Shown piece after piece: positions 9,116 through 17,495 of a stretch of 64,000 bases of DNA (position 1 is the first letter of the stretch; each line of letters begins with the position of its first letter). Source of the DNA: Alteromonadaceae bacterium 2753L.S.0a.02 (GTDB lineage: Bacteria; Pseudomonadota; Gammaproteobacteria; Pseudomonadales; Cellvibrionaceae); NCBI GenBank assembly GCA_007827375.1, contig VISH01000001.1, positions 1,116,001 to 1,180,000 on the forward strand, given 5' to 3'. The notes beneath the pieces were generated by a model, which worked only from the letters and a program-made list of their open reading frames with translations, was not told where the DNA came from and did not search any database. The position numbers were made by a program, and so were the translations under genes.

Positions 9116-9712
9116 GTGCAAAAAGTTATCCGATTTTTACGGGGCACAGCGTTTAATGGGCTGTTAATACTCATCCCCATTCTGTTGCTGTGGAGCCTGC
9201 TGGACGAAGTGCTGCTGGATATCGTCGCCATGGCAGAGCCACTCGCGGCGATGTTTCCGAACCATTTTCTACCCGCGTTTTTACAGCCCTGGATTAGCGG
9301 CGCCATCCTTTTATTGTTGCTCTGCCTTGCGGTGGGTCTGGTTGCGCGAATCACCTTCGTGGGTCGTTTTTTCATGACGCTGGAAAGGCGTACCCTCGGC
9401 AGAATCAGCGTTTATCAATTGCTTAAACGCTGGGCGGACAGTCTGCTGGGCAAAACCGGCGGGCAGTCAGGGGCCTACTCTTGTGCACTGCTCACCCTAA
9501 TGCCTGGTCGCAGGCAACTGGTGTACGTCATCGAGAAAGGCGCCGAACAGACTACCGTGTTGATACCTACTGCACCTGCCGGGCTCAGCGGGCAACTGCT
9601 ACTGGTCGACAATGACCAGCTTAACGACATCGACACTTCCGTTGCCGAAGCCATGTTGGTCATTAACAAATTGGGCGATGGTTATCAGTCCCTGCTAAAA
9701 AAATCGCTTTAA
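9116..9712 (+). CDS. DUF502-family membrane protein
   Basis: A 198-aa inner-membrane protein starting at GTG 9116, preceded by a GGGGG-rich ribosome site. Two membrane helices lie near residues 13-32 (FNGLLILIPILLLWSLL) and 61-80 (SGAILLLLLCLAVGLVARI). Between them is a periplasmic loop, and after them a soluble domain containing RRTLGRISVYQLLKRWADSL and a Gly-rich segment. This layout fits DUF502, whose biochemical role is not established. The 3' end overlaps the convergent barrel gene by 4 bp. Confidence 0.75.
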   Translation: MQKVIRFLRGTAFNGLLILIPILLLWSLLDEVLLDIVAMAEPLAAMFPNHFLPAFLQPWISGAILLLLLCLAVGLVARITFVGRFFMTLERRTLGRISVYQLLKRWADSLLGKTGGQSGAYSCALLTLMPGRRQLVYVIEKGAEQTTVLIPTAPAGLSGQLLLVDNDQLNDIDTSVAEAMLVINKLGDGYQSLLKKSL

Positions 9713-11025
9713 TAGGGTTGCGACACCATCAACCACATCTGCACCCCCTCATCGGAAGCCGCCACATCAAAGCGGAAAACCGTAGCTGCCGCCATCACCC
9801 GCAGGCCTGCACCCACGTCCTTTTTCACAGCCTGCAGCAGAGTTTTGTCGAACTGACTCGCAACGCGACCGAGCTCTGCAAACACCACTAACTGCATCCA
9901 ATCCACTTTTAAAAATTTCAGCCAGGAAATTTCGCCCAGTGGGTTCCACTGCAAGGTCTGCCGCAATTCCGTTCCCAGATAAAATGCCGCCTTATCGTGA
10001 AAGCGGCTCGAATCGTAGCCGCGCATTTGATAAAAACCGCCCAAGCTCGCACCTTCACTAAACAGCGGTGCATTTTCGATATAGCGCAGGCCGTTGCGCT
10101 CAAACTCCCGATAACTGGGTGAATAGGCCATCCAGGTGTTTAGCGCCACGACTTGCTGCCTTGTCCAGCTTGGCGTCGGCAACTTCCAGTAGTGGCTGGA
10201 TTCCAATTGCCACAAATTCCAGTGCTCGGTTTTGTTACCTGAGCGGTCAAAGGTGTAAGACACATACTGACTGGAACCCTGCGACGGGTTGATCGAGAAA
10301 TCGCTGTTGTCGTACAACAGGCCCCACTGCCAGGCCTTCGCCTTACCTTCAATTTCCTGCGGGGGCGTATGGTAGCGCTGCTCGCGCTGTAAATAATGCA
10401 GACTGGCGATGGTAACGCCACTTTTCAAAGGGTTCCAGTTACCGCTTCGCGGGCTCTCGCTCTGTAACAAACCGCCGCGGGTTTGCAACACCATCAAACC
10501 CCGTTGCGCCGCGCTGCCAAAGGGCAGTACATAATCCACATACACATCGAGGCGGTGGTTCTCCCCCTCCGCTGCAATAAAATCCTGTTCGCGAGAGTGG
10601 TGGGAACCGGGTCGGGGCAGATCTGGGGAGAGGCCGACCGTATCGGGCAGCGCGTAAGCTTTTAGTTCGGCAAAGTCCGCGGTCATGGCAAGGGCACTGA
10701 AATACCAGCGTTGCTGGTGCCCGGCGCTGAGATTCCAGACACCGGCAAGCGCCGCTCGGGACTCACCGCCAAATACCGTCGCGCCTACCGTGGCCTGCTG
10801 TTGTAAAAACGGACTTTGAAGGTAACCCAGGCCGAGATTAAAACCGGTGCTCTGTGTCGAAAAGCCGTAGGGAATCCAGGTAGTGCGCGCATCTTTACCC
10901 GGCTGTTCCGCGCGATCTATCTCCACCTTCACAGTCACCGGTGGTTTTGCGCGTGCCGTGGCTACGTCGAGCACGGCAAACAAAACCAAACAGGTTACTA
11001 GGCAAGGCCCAAATTTCACGCCCAT
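9709..11025 (-). CDS. Outer-membrane beta-barrel, D15/BamA surface-antigen type
   Basis: A 438-aa protein with a signal peptide (cleavage near ATARA-K) and no POTRA repeats. The rest is alternating beta strands. The motif LGGFYQMRGYDSSRFHDKAA is the (V)RGY/F..RF loop that plugs BamA/Omp85 barrels. The chain ends in an aromatic residue (Tyr), as barrel substrates of BamA do. It is probably a POTRA-less Omp85-type pore or transporter. It follows the TraF-like barrel gene after 25 bp on the same strand, so the two may share a transcript. Confidence 0.75.
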   Translation of the reverse strand: MGVKFGPCLVTCLVLFAVLDVATARAKPPVTVKVEIDRAEQPGKDARTTWIPYGFSTQSTGFNLGLGYLQSPFLQQQATVGATVFGGESRAALAGVWNLSAGHQQRWYFSALAMTADFAELKAYALPDTVGLSPDLPRPGSHHSREQDFIAAEGENHRLDVYVDYVLPFGSAAQRGLMVLQTRGGLLQSESPRSGNWNPLKSGVTIASLHYLQREQRYHTPPQEIEGKAKAWQWGLLYDNSDFSINPSQGSSQYVSYTFDRSGNKTEHWNLWQLESSHYWKLPTPSWTRQQVVALNTWMAYSPSYREFERNGLRYIENAPLFSEGASLGGFYQMRGYDSSRFHDKAAFYLGTELRQTLQWNPLGEISWLKFLKVDWMQLVVFAELGRVASQFDKTLLQAVKKDVGAGLRVMAAATVFRFDVAASDEGVQMWLMVSQPY

Positions 11026-11050
11026 ACAAAAATCCTGTTTTTGGGTGTGC

Positions 11051-12484
11051 TTAAAACCTAAATCGCAGCCCGGTACTGATCGCGGCGCCGCGCAAAAACT
11101 CGTCGCCCTGGAGCTTCACCGTTTCCAGGGTGGTGGCGAGATCAATATCCCAAATGTGGAACAAGGTGTAACCCACAGAGACAAAAGACAATTCCGAACC
11201 CACCCTGTTCTTCTGAATGCCGATACGGATATTGGAATCAAACCAATGTTTGCCGCTGTAACTGGCGTTCGCACCAATCAGTTGCTGGCGCAGTTGAATG
11301 GGGTCATATACGGCGTTGATATCCGCATTCACGTTAACCAACCAGCGCCCGGTGTTCAAGGTAGCATCCAACTGAAATTGCGGGTCTTTTTCAAAATGCC
11401 GCGCGCGTTCAATTTGCTCGATAATTTCCGATTTGGTATAGCGATCGTAATTTTGTTTGGGGAAGGTAAAAGACGGCGAATTAATGTCTCGTGCAAAGGC
11501 ACCCAATGAAATACTCTTATAGTGCCAGGCCAGGCCGACATCCAGCGCCGCTTCGGTTTCATAGTACAGTTTCGCGTCATCAATCGACTTGAACAGCGAC
11601 TCCGAATCGCGAATATCGCCCAACCGGGTTGCGGTATTGCTCATACCCAGGCGCAGAATTTTCGGGCGTATGCCCAAATCGAGGCGCTGTTGGTTTTGCT
11701 CCCAGAGCGTGGCGCTGTAATCCAGGGTGTACGCTGTTTCCTCGGCGTACTTGGTGAGCAGTACGCTGTCGTTGCGAAACCGAATCGAAACCTTGCCCGT
11801 TTGCGGATCAACCGTAAGCTCCAGACCACCGCTGAGATCGAAGGTGGTTTTCGGTGAGTCGGGCGTTAAATTCCAGGCGCGCTCTAACTCCGCCAGTGCC
11901 TGCTGCTCGTCGAATTCCACGGGGTCTGCCAGGCCAATCGCTCCGGCCACCCCCCGCCGCGCCGCGCCAAACTGCCAGAAACCACCCAAAGCTTCACGGC
12001 CGTGGAAATAATATAAAGCCGTATCCAGTTCCGCTTTAGCATAACCTTCGGCGGCGACCCAACCGAGCAATGCGCCAATCGTGGCCAGTTCATCGCTAAT
12101 CGCACGCAACAGTTCTTCAAACTCTGGATCAATAATATCCACGGGTGGTTCGATGGGTTTGCCGCCACCTTCACCGCCACCGCCATTTCCACCACCATTA
12201 CCACCACCGCCATCGGGGCCACTAATGGACTTGGAGAGATCGTCAATCAATTGAAACAGATCATCAACATTGCCGTATTCCAGGCTACCGGCCCCAACGA
12301 CATGCACCAGGCTTTTACCGCGCAGTTTTTTCGCCATGCTTACGCCATAAGCCGGGTTCTGGATATTGCTAAACCCAGCCGCCGCCTGATGGCCATTTGA
12401 GGATAACAACTGATCACTACCGCGGGCTAACACGGGGCCACAGAGGCAAAACAGGAGAGAGAGGGGGATGAAACTTAAGCGCAT
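11051..12484 (-). CDS. TraF-like outer-membrane barrel (conjugal transfer TraF-type family)
   Basis: A long open frame begins at 12562, but the ATG at 12484 (MRLSFIPLSLLFCLCGPVLARG) starts a good signal peptide, so I choose it. The mature protein has NIQNPAYGVSM and YFHGREALGGFW-like segments and many beta strands ending in GLRFRF, a barrel end. The features suggest the TraF_2 type of chromosomal beta-barrels named after plasmid TraF. A flexible Gly/Asn/Glu-rich linker lies around residues 85-105. No other conjugation gene is nearby, so a role in conjugation is doubtful. It lies 25 bp before the D15-type barrel gene. Confidence 0.65.
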   Translation of the reverse strand: MRLSFIPLSLLFCLCGPVLARGSDQLLSSNGHQAAAGFSNIQNPAYGVSMAKKLRGKSLVHVVGAGSLEYGNVDDLFQLIDDLSKSISGPDGGGGNGGGNGGGGEGGGKPIEPPVDIIDPEFEELLRAISDELATIGALLGWVAAEGYAKAELDTALYYFHGREALGGFWQFGAARRGVAGAIGLADPVEFDEQQALAELERAWNLTPDSPKTTFDLSGGLELTVDPQTGKVSIRFRNDSVLLTKYAEETAYTLDYSATLWEQNQQRLDLGIRPKILRLGMSNTATRLGDIRDSESLFKSIDDAKLYYETEAALDVGLAWHYKSISLGAFARDINSPSFTFPKQNYDRYTKSEIIEQIERARHFEKDPQFQLDATLNTGRWLVNVNADINAVYDPIQLRQQLIGANASYSGKHWFDSNIRIGIQKNRVGSELSFVSVGYTLFHIWDIDLATTLETVKLQGDEFLRGAAISTGLRFRF

Positions 12485-12550
12485 GAACGATGAAAACAAC
12501 TGTTGATGGGAAGTGACAGAGCATAGCACGACATTACAGACAGCAAACAA

Positions 12551-12570
12551 CGCGGGTATCAAAACCCGCG
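12551..12570 (-). terminator. Possible terminator hairpin downstream of the DUF4136 gene
   Basis: A perfect 7-bp stem, CGCGGGT / ACCCGCG, encloses a 6-base loop. On the minus strand it comes about 90 bp after the DUF4136 stop codon and is followed by a weak TTGTTTG run. It would separate that gene from the TraF-like gene. Confidence 0.4.
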
Positions 12571-12661
12571 CTGGTCGTTTTTCAAGAACTGTGGGGGATC
12601 ACAGCAATGGCTTGTCTCATTTACTCAAGCTCAGCACTCAGGCGCAACTATTCAGGCACAG

Positions 12662-13219
12662 CTACTCCGGCACAACAACAGGAAACACAGTAAACACTTC
12701 GGCAACTGCATCGGTAATGGATTCTTGAGGGTTTTCAAGCGCCTTTTGGGTTAAGCGGCCTTTGGTGGTGCCCTGCCAAACCAGTTTACGTTTGGCCACA
12801 TCAATCACATCAATGTTTAAACGCCCCTCGGTGTATTGCGTAATGTGGGTTTGATGAGAAACCCGCCAGTTGTCGTAGTACACGTCGTAGAAGGGGTCAT
12901 AGCCCATGCCCATTCCCATGGAAGGCGTGGTATGGGCACGGATTTTTTCTTCGGTTTCCACCGAAAAATTCAGTTTTACATCGGGATTTTCGCTGTAACT
13001 AAAACCGCGCTTTTCCATTTCTGTTTTGGCCGCAGATTTCAAAAAACTGGTGATCAGGGTTTCGTACTCGGCTTCATCGGTTTTGGGGTGTTCAATAAAA
13101 CCGTAAGTTTTATATTGGGAAAAATCCACCTCCGGGTCGGTCATCGATGTCGTCGGCGAAGAACTGCAACCCGCCAAAAAAAGTGTAAGCAGTGCTGTAA
13201 AAGAAATGATTAGCTTCAT
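12662..13219 (-). CDS. DUF4136-family lipoprotein
   Basis: A 185-aa lipoprotein with lipobox LFLAGCSS (Cys about 18). The mature part starts with the family pattern DPEVDFSQYKTYGF. It ends with GRLNIDVIDVAKRKLVWQGTTKG and a helical tail, both typical of DUF4136. A Met/Gly stretch, MGMGMGYDPFYD, lies near residues 103-115. Members are common periplasmic lipoproteins of unknown role. It lies 140 bp after the coiled-coil lipoprotein gene on the same strand. Confidence 0.85.
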   Translation of the reverse strand: MKLIISFTALLTLFLAGCSSSPTTSMTDPEVDFSQYKTYGFIEHPKTDEAEYETLITSFLKSAAKTEMEKRGFSYSENPDVKLNFSVETEEKIRAHTTPSMGMGMGYDPFYDVYYDNWRVSHQTHITQYTEGRLNIDVIDVAKRKLVWQGTTKGRLTQKALENPQESITDAVAEVFTVFPVVVPE

Positions 13220-13362
13220 AAATAACCTCTCGGTTTTCCAAAATCCAGTTTTAAAAAAGGTTGCTCAAATTACTTTATTATCCGACAACATTAGCGCGGT
13301 AGTGTGACACAACAACTAAAGCAAGGGGGGCGGCTGCAAAGGTGTTCGGCGTTTAGTGCCGC

Positions 13363-14391
13363 TTACATCAAACTCAATGCAAGTTTCGCCGCGGCCTTAC
13401 CCATCTGGAACCATTTTGAAGGGTCTTTAACCCCCTCCGCCAGGGCATTGTGGGCACGCACCCAGGTTAAGTATTGTATGCGGACCAAACTCATAATCTG
13501 GTAGATTTCCTTTTCTTTGCGTTCCAATTCCGCACGTATATTGAGGTAATCTTTTAAATCCAGTTGCCCGGCTGTAATCTGTTCATTATTGCTTTGCAGT
13601 TGCCGATTTACATAGTCGAGGTACTGCTGCAGAGTTTTATCATTTGGGTGGCTGTCGGAAAGCGCACGTTTAAAAAAGGGTGGCGCTGTTTTGCGGTATT
13701 CCACCAGGCTTGCTGAATCACCGGTGCGATATTTTTCCAGGGCAGCAATCGCACGGTAAATCGCATTTCGTGTTTGATAGATTTGTGTAAAGTATTCTAA
13801 AGGTGCGTTGAAATCCCGTTGAATGCGCCGATCAAATTCCTCTTTTACCGCCTGTAAATTCTGCGCTTTGATTTTTTCAATGAGATCTTCGTAATACTCA
13901 CCAGAGGCGTTAACAATAAGCTGAAATTCCCGCAAGGCCCCCAAAAGCCGGGTTTGCGCCGCAATACGCTGTTTTATGGCTTGCCATTCTTCGCCAGTAA
14001 CAATGCCGGAAGAAATAATCGCATCCGCGAGATTATTTTCGAGATTTGCTACATATGCGGCGACTTGTGCTATTTCATTGTCATATTGTTCAGTAATACT
14101 CAACAATTCAATGGAATAGTCCACCGCGCTGTCGCGTATCGCGCCCAATAATGCCAGGTTGGTTTGCAGCTCATCCAATGCAAGGAATTTTTCGTCGACA
14201 TATGGGCGTAAATAAATAAGCTCGTTATCGCGAACCTGAACCTTTTCCAGGCCCAGCATTTCAAGGGTGTTTTCCGCAAAGGGTGCGATATTTTCGTGTT
14301 CGCGATCGCTGGTCTTGTTCTGCTTATTGGTGGTGCAACCATAACTGGTGATTGCCAATAAAAAACACACGAATGCAAAACGGCTGCGCAT
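13363..14391 (-). CDS. Coiled-coil lipoprotein, function unknown
   Basis: From the ATG at 14391 (MRSRFAFVCFLLAITSYGC) this is a lipoprotein of 342 aa with lipobox TSYGC. An in-frame ATG at 14412 would add seven residues before the signal peptide. The mature chain is almost entirely helical with long heptad-like stretches (for example ITEQYDNEIAQVAAYVANL and LNIRAELERKEKEIYQIM). I do not recognise a named family. The long helices recall periplasmic helical hairpins of efflux adaptors or TolC-like proteins, but no barrel strands are seen. It is divergent to the barrel gene at 14594. Confidence 0.7.
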   Translation of the reverse strand: MRSRFAFVCFLLAITSYGCTTNKQNKTSDREHENIAPFAENTLEMLGLEKVQVRDNELIYLRPYVDEKFLALDELQTNLALLGAIRDSAVDYSIELLSITEQYDNEIAQVAAYVANLENNLADAIISSGIVTGEEWQAIKQRIAAQTRLLGALREFQLIVNASGEYYEDLIEKIKAQNLQAVKEEFDRRIQRDFNAPLEYFTQIYQTRNAIYRAIAALEKYRTGDSASLVEYRKTAPPFFKRALSDSHPNDKTLQQYLDYVNRQLQSNNEQITAGQLDLKDYLNIRAELERKEKEIYQIMSLVRIQYLTWVRAHNALAEGVKDPSKWFQMGKAAAKLALSLM

Positions 14392-14593
14392 GGTCGCAAA
14401 CTTATCGCTCATAGATTACCCCTTTGCGGTGCATTTATGCTTACGGCTTAGCGTATCGCAGCAACACCCATTCTTATAGATGTCATACAAGGGTAATATT
14501 ACTCGCGTTTCAATCAGGTGGAAGTTTTTTAAACACAATCGCCACGTATTCCTGCCAAAAGCAGGTGTTTTTACAGAGATTTGGGGAGTTATT

Positions 14594-15715
14594 GTGATAC
14601 CAACACTGCGTTTTTCATTCGTTCTCAGCATTATCCTGCTTACCGCCAACGCCCGAGCCCTGCCGGATTTGTTTACCGATCCCGACGACGGCATGTTCGA
14701 TATCAGCCAGTTCCTCCTGGATTACCCACTCGGCGTGCTGCCGGTGCCGGTGATTGTTACCGAACCCGCGATCGGCGAAGGTGCCGGTGTGGCTGCCTTG
14801 TTTTTCCACGACAATGACCAACAGCAAAGCTCCACCCCTTCACAGGAGGAGGTGCCGCCCAGCGTTTCAGCCTTGGTGGGTATTTACACCAACAAAGACA
14901 GCTGGATAGTCGGCGGCGGCCATATCGGCCATTATAAAAACGACGATTTGCGCTACGTGGGTGCGCTGGGTGCGGCAAGTTTGAATCTGGATTTCTACGG
15001 GGTTGGTAAAGACAGCGACGCTGGCCTCTCTTTTAATATCAAAGCAAAACTCATTTCGCAGGAAGTGCTATTCCGGCTAGGTTCCAGCAACTGGTTTTTG
15101 GGGGCAGACTACACCTTTGCAACACTGGTGAATAAATTTGATCTGGAAATTCCCGGCATTCCCCCACTGGAATTGGAATCCAACAACGCTTCGGCGAGCG
15201 CGGTGGTACTTTACGACTCGCTCGACAACACCTACTCGCCCAATCGCGGCTTGAAGATCAAGTGGGAATACGCCTTCTTTAACGAAGCCGTAGGCGGCGA
15301 TTTTGATTACCAACAATTGAACGCCCGCAACCAAGTGCATGTACCCCTTACCAAGCATTTTATTCTGGGTTTGCGGCTCGATGGTCAATTCGCCGATGGC
15401 GAAGTGCCGTTTTATGCAGCGCCCTACATCGATATGAAAGGCATACCGGCGATGCGCTATCAGGATTTAAACGTGTTAAACGGTGAAGCGCGCCTCACCT
15501 GGCTGGCAACCCAACGCTGGCATTTCAATGTGTTTAGCGGTGGCGGCTGGGCAGCGGAAAACTTCGATGAAATCTTCGACAGCAGCCCCAAAAATGCTTA
15601 CGGCATCGGCATGCGCTATCTCGCCGCGAAAGCGATTGGCTTGTCCACCGGCTTTGATATTGCCAAGGGGCCGGAAGATACCGTGTTTTATCTGGGCTTC
15701 GGGCGCAATTTTTAA
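14594..15715 (+). CDS. BamA/TamA-like outer-membrane protein (D15 surface antigen)
   Basis: I place the start at GTG 14594, which has GGGGAG 5-10 bases upstream and begins a clean signal peptide (VIPTLRFSFVLSIILLTANARA). The mature protein is about 350 aa. It opens with LPVPVIVTEPAIGEGAGVAALFF, the pattern seen in POTRA-less BamA/TamA-family barrels. It continues with beta strands and ends YLGFGRNF, a C-terminal Phe barrel signal. YDSLDNTYSPNRGLKIKWEYAFF matches the D15 domain (D.rd...P..G). Together with the barrels at 9709 and 11051 it makes three outer-membrane proteins within 6 kb. Confidence 0.78.
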   Translation: MIPTLRFSFVLSIILLTANARALPDLFTDPDDGMFDISQFLLDYPLGVLPVPVIVTEPAIGEGAGVAALFFHDNDQQQSSTPSQEEVPPSVSALVGIYTNKDSWIVGGGHIGHYKNDDLRYVGALGAASLNLDFYGVGKDSDAGLSFNIKAKLISQEVLFRLGSSNWFLGADYTFATLVNKFDLEIPGIPPLELESNNASASAVVLYDSLDNTYSPNRGLKIKWEYAFFNEAVGGDFDYQQLNARNQVHVPLTKHFILGLRLDGQFADGEVPFYAAPYIDMKGIPAMRYQDLNVLNGEARLTWLATQRWHFNVFSGGGWAAENFDEIFDSSPKNAYGIGMRYLAAKAIGLSTGFDIAKGPEDTVFYLGFGRNF

Positions 15716-15775
15716 AAAAAGCAGGCCACCAAAAAGTGCTTCGAATGAGCGACTGCCTGGCTCTTCAAACCCGGT

Positions 15776-15813
15776 AAACACCACCCTATTTATTTTAAGG
15801 TGTTTAATTTTTT
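15776..15813 (+). terminator. Rho-independent terminator after the BamA-like gene
   Basis: The stem AAACACC (15776-15782) / GGTGTTT (15799-15805) encloses a 16-base loop and is followed by AATTTTTT. It lies 60 bp after the stop codon of the barrel gene. Confidence 0.6.
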
Positions 15814-15920
15814 GGCTCAGCACATTGCGAACTGGCGGCTTGGTATTTTATTGAGATCTGGCTGACATCGAATTGAAAAACCTTAATGAGATGGTTAGCG
15901 GTAGCGCCCGTTTACACCAT

Positions 15921-16268
15921 ATTAACTTGGCAATGAAAATTGCGAAGTTAATAGGCGGTGCAGGGAAGCACCGCCATTGCCCGAAGGGCAATGTAAGCCC
16001 TTGAAATATCAGAAAATTCACACATTTTCACCAGTATTTCAAGGGCGCGCAATTCAATAGATAGGATCATCTATTTAATTGCCGGGTTAATAGTATTAAC
16101 TTGGCAATGAAAATTGCGAAGTTAATAAGCGGTGCAGGGAAGCACCGCCATTGCCTGGAGGGCAATGTAAGCCCCTGAAATATCAGAAAATTCACACATT
16201 TACGCCAATATTTCGAGGGCGCGCAATTCAATAGATAGGATCATCTATTTAATTGCCGGGTTAATAGT
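15921..16268. repeat. Tandem duplication of a 174-bp multi-hairpin element
   Basis: Two copies, 15921-16094 and 16095-16268, are exactly 174 bp each, abut without spacer and differ at only about nine positions with no indels. Each copy contains four successive inverted repeats. (1) ATTAACTTgGCAAT pairs with ATTGCgAAGTTAAT. (2) CGGTGC pairs with GCACCG. (3) CATTGCCC pairs with GGGCAATG. (4) A long stem CCCTTGAAATAT / GTATTTCAAGGG has an inner GAAAAT / ATTTTC stem, and is followed by GCAATTcAATAGAT / ATCTATTtAATTGC. The ends form a terminal inverted repeat: TATTAACttGGCAAT on the left (first T shared with the base before it), and ATTGCCggGTTAATA on the right. It contains no open frame of note. 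It could be a MITE-like element or a structured RNA; no family is recognised. Confidence 0.85.
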
Positions 16269-16361
16269 AGCCCTATATATTGTTTTCTTAATGCCACCGC
16301 CCCGGCTCACAACAATAATTGCCGGGCAACAACAGCCATTCGCAACGCCAGGAGAAGCGCG

Positions 16362-16898
16362 ATGGATCGATTATGGATTGGCCTGATTTTTCTTCTCCTC
16401 AATGCTCTGCCAGCTGTTGCAGCCAGCCCCTCACCAGAGTCCCCAACCCTGGTTTTGGAAGCAAGAAAAACCTCCGACGGTAAACTCATTCTCGGCGAAC
16501 AGGAATGGGTTTACGTACACGGCTTAAAAGAAAACTTTAAGGCGCGGGTCGATACCGGTGCGACCACCTCTTCCATCAGTGCGGTAGACGTTGAAGCCTT
16601 TCAGCGCGATGGCGAAGACTGGGTAAAATTTCGCATCGAGCACGACGACCTTAAAAGCGGCGAACTCAAAGTCCCCGTCGAGCGCTGGGTGGAAGTGATC
16701 CAATCCACCTCTGAAGAACCCGATAGGCGCGCCGTTGTGTCTGCCTGGATTCAAATCGGTGATCTCAAAGAAAAAGCCGAATTCACCCTCACGGATCGCA
16801 CCCACCTGAAATTCCCGTTACTGCTCGGTCGCAATTTTTTTAAAGACCTGGCCATTGTGGATGTCAGCCGCAAATTCGTGCAGGCCAAATACCAATAA
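16362..16898 (+). CDS. Retropepsin-like aspartic peptidase family protein (RimB/Zn_protease type), secreted
   Basis: A 178-aa protein with a signal peptide (cleavage near AVAA-S). AGGAG lies 6-10 bases before the ATG. The core RVDTGATTSSISA (Asp about 64) is the retropepsin-like active-site loop of the family once called ATP-dependent zinc protease. The flap and C-terminal part read FTLTDRTHLKFPLLLGRNFF..DVSRKFVQAKY, with the conserved LLGRNFF. It is the first gene of a four-gene plus-strand operon and has a paralog immediately downstream. Established family context links such proteins to 7TM/inactive transglutaminase and ATP-grasp partners. Whether it cleaves peptides is unproven here. Confidence 0.85.
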   Translation: MDRLWIGLIFLLLNALPAVAASPSPESPTLVLEARKTSDGKLILGEQEWVYVHGLKENFKARVDTGATTSSISAVDVEAFQRDGEDWVKFRIEHDDLKSGELKVPVERWVEVIQSTSEEPDRRAVVSAWIQIGDLKEKAEFTLTDRTHLKFPLLLGRNFFKDLAIVDVSRKFVQAKYQ

Positions 16899-16928
16899 CT
16901 TTTTATACCGCCAGGGAACCCGCTAGCC

Positions 16929-17495
16929 ATGTACTTACTTCGTTCACTTTCGGGTAAAACCGTTTTTTCCGCAGTGTTGCTCTGCCAGCTGTTCAGTTGC
17001 AGCGCACCGCAAACCACACCTACAGCCAGCGTCGCGGACACCCCCTGCGAAACCCTGAGTAAAGTCGCCAATAAAACTGTGATCGGCGAAGTGGAATACG
17101 TTTTGGTGGGCGACGGTAACCTGCTGCAAAAAGCCCGCATCGACACGGGCGCGGCGACAACCTCCATCGGCTATGACGCAATGACGCCTTTCGAGCGGGA
17201 TGGCAAACCCTGGGTGGCCTTTACCCTGCGCGACCGCTTTAACAACGATGAACACGAATTTAAACAACCCAGGGTCGGCACGGTAAACATTAAACGCGCC
17301 GGCGCCGATGCGGAAGAGCGCCCAGTGGTGAAAATGCGACTCACGCTCGGCGATATTGCTCAGGACGTTGAAGTCACCCTGGCGAATCGCGACGAATTCG
17401 ATTACCCGGTGTTGATTGGTCGCAACTTTTTGGAAGGCAAAGCCATGGTGGATGTCAGCCGCCGTTTTCTGGCCAGCAGTGGAGGCGAAGAATGA
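16929..17495 (+). CDS. Retropepsin-like lipoprotein, paralog of the preceding gene
   Basis: A 188-aa lipoprotein with lipobox QLFSC (Cys 24). It has the same fold as its neighbour: KARIDTGAATTSIG (Asp 72), then the C-terminal DYPVLIGRNFLEGKAMVDVSRRFL. It is therefore membrane-anchored where its neighbour is probably soluble in the periplasm. The 3' end overlaps the next gene by ATGA, a sign of translational coupling. Confidence 0.85.
   Translation: MYLLRSLSGKTVFSAVLLCQLFSCSAPQTTPTASVADTPCETLSKVANKTVIGEVEYVLVGDGNLLQKARIDTGAATTSIGYDAMTPFERDGKPWVAFTLRDRFNNDEHEFKQPRVGTVNIKRAGADAEERPVVKMRLTLGDIAQDVEVTLANRDEFDYPVLIGRNFLEGKAMVDVSRRFLASSGGEE

Noticed and set aside
15921..16268. Integron attC sites
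   Set aside because: The hairpins recall attC, but the R box TATTAAC and GTTAATA do not fit RYYYAAC/GTTRRRY, and no integrase or cassette ORF is near.
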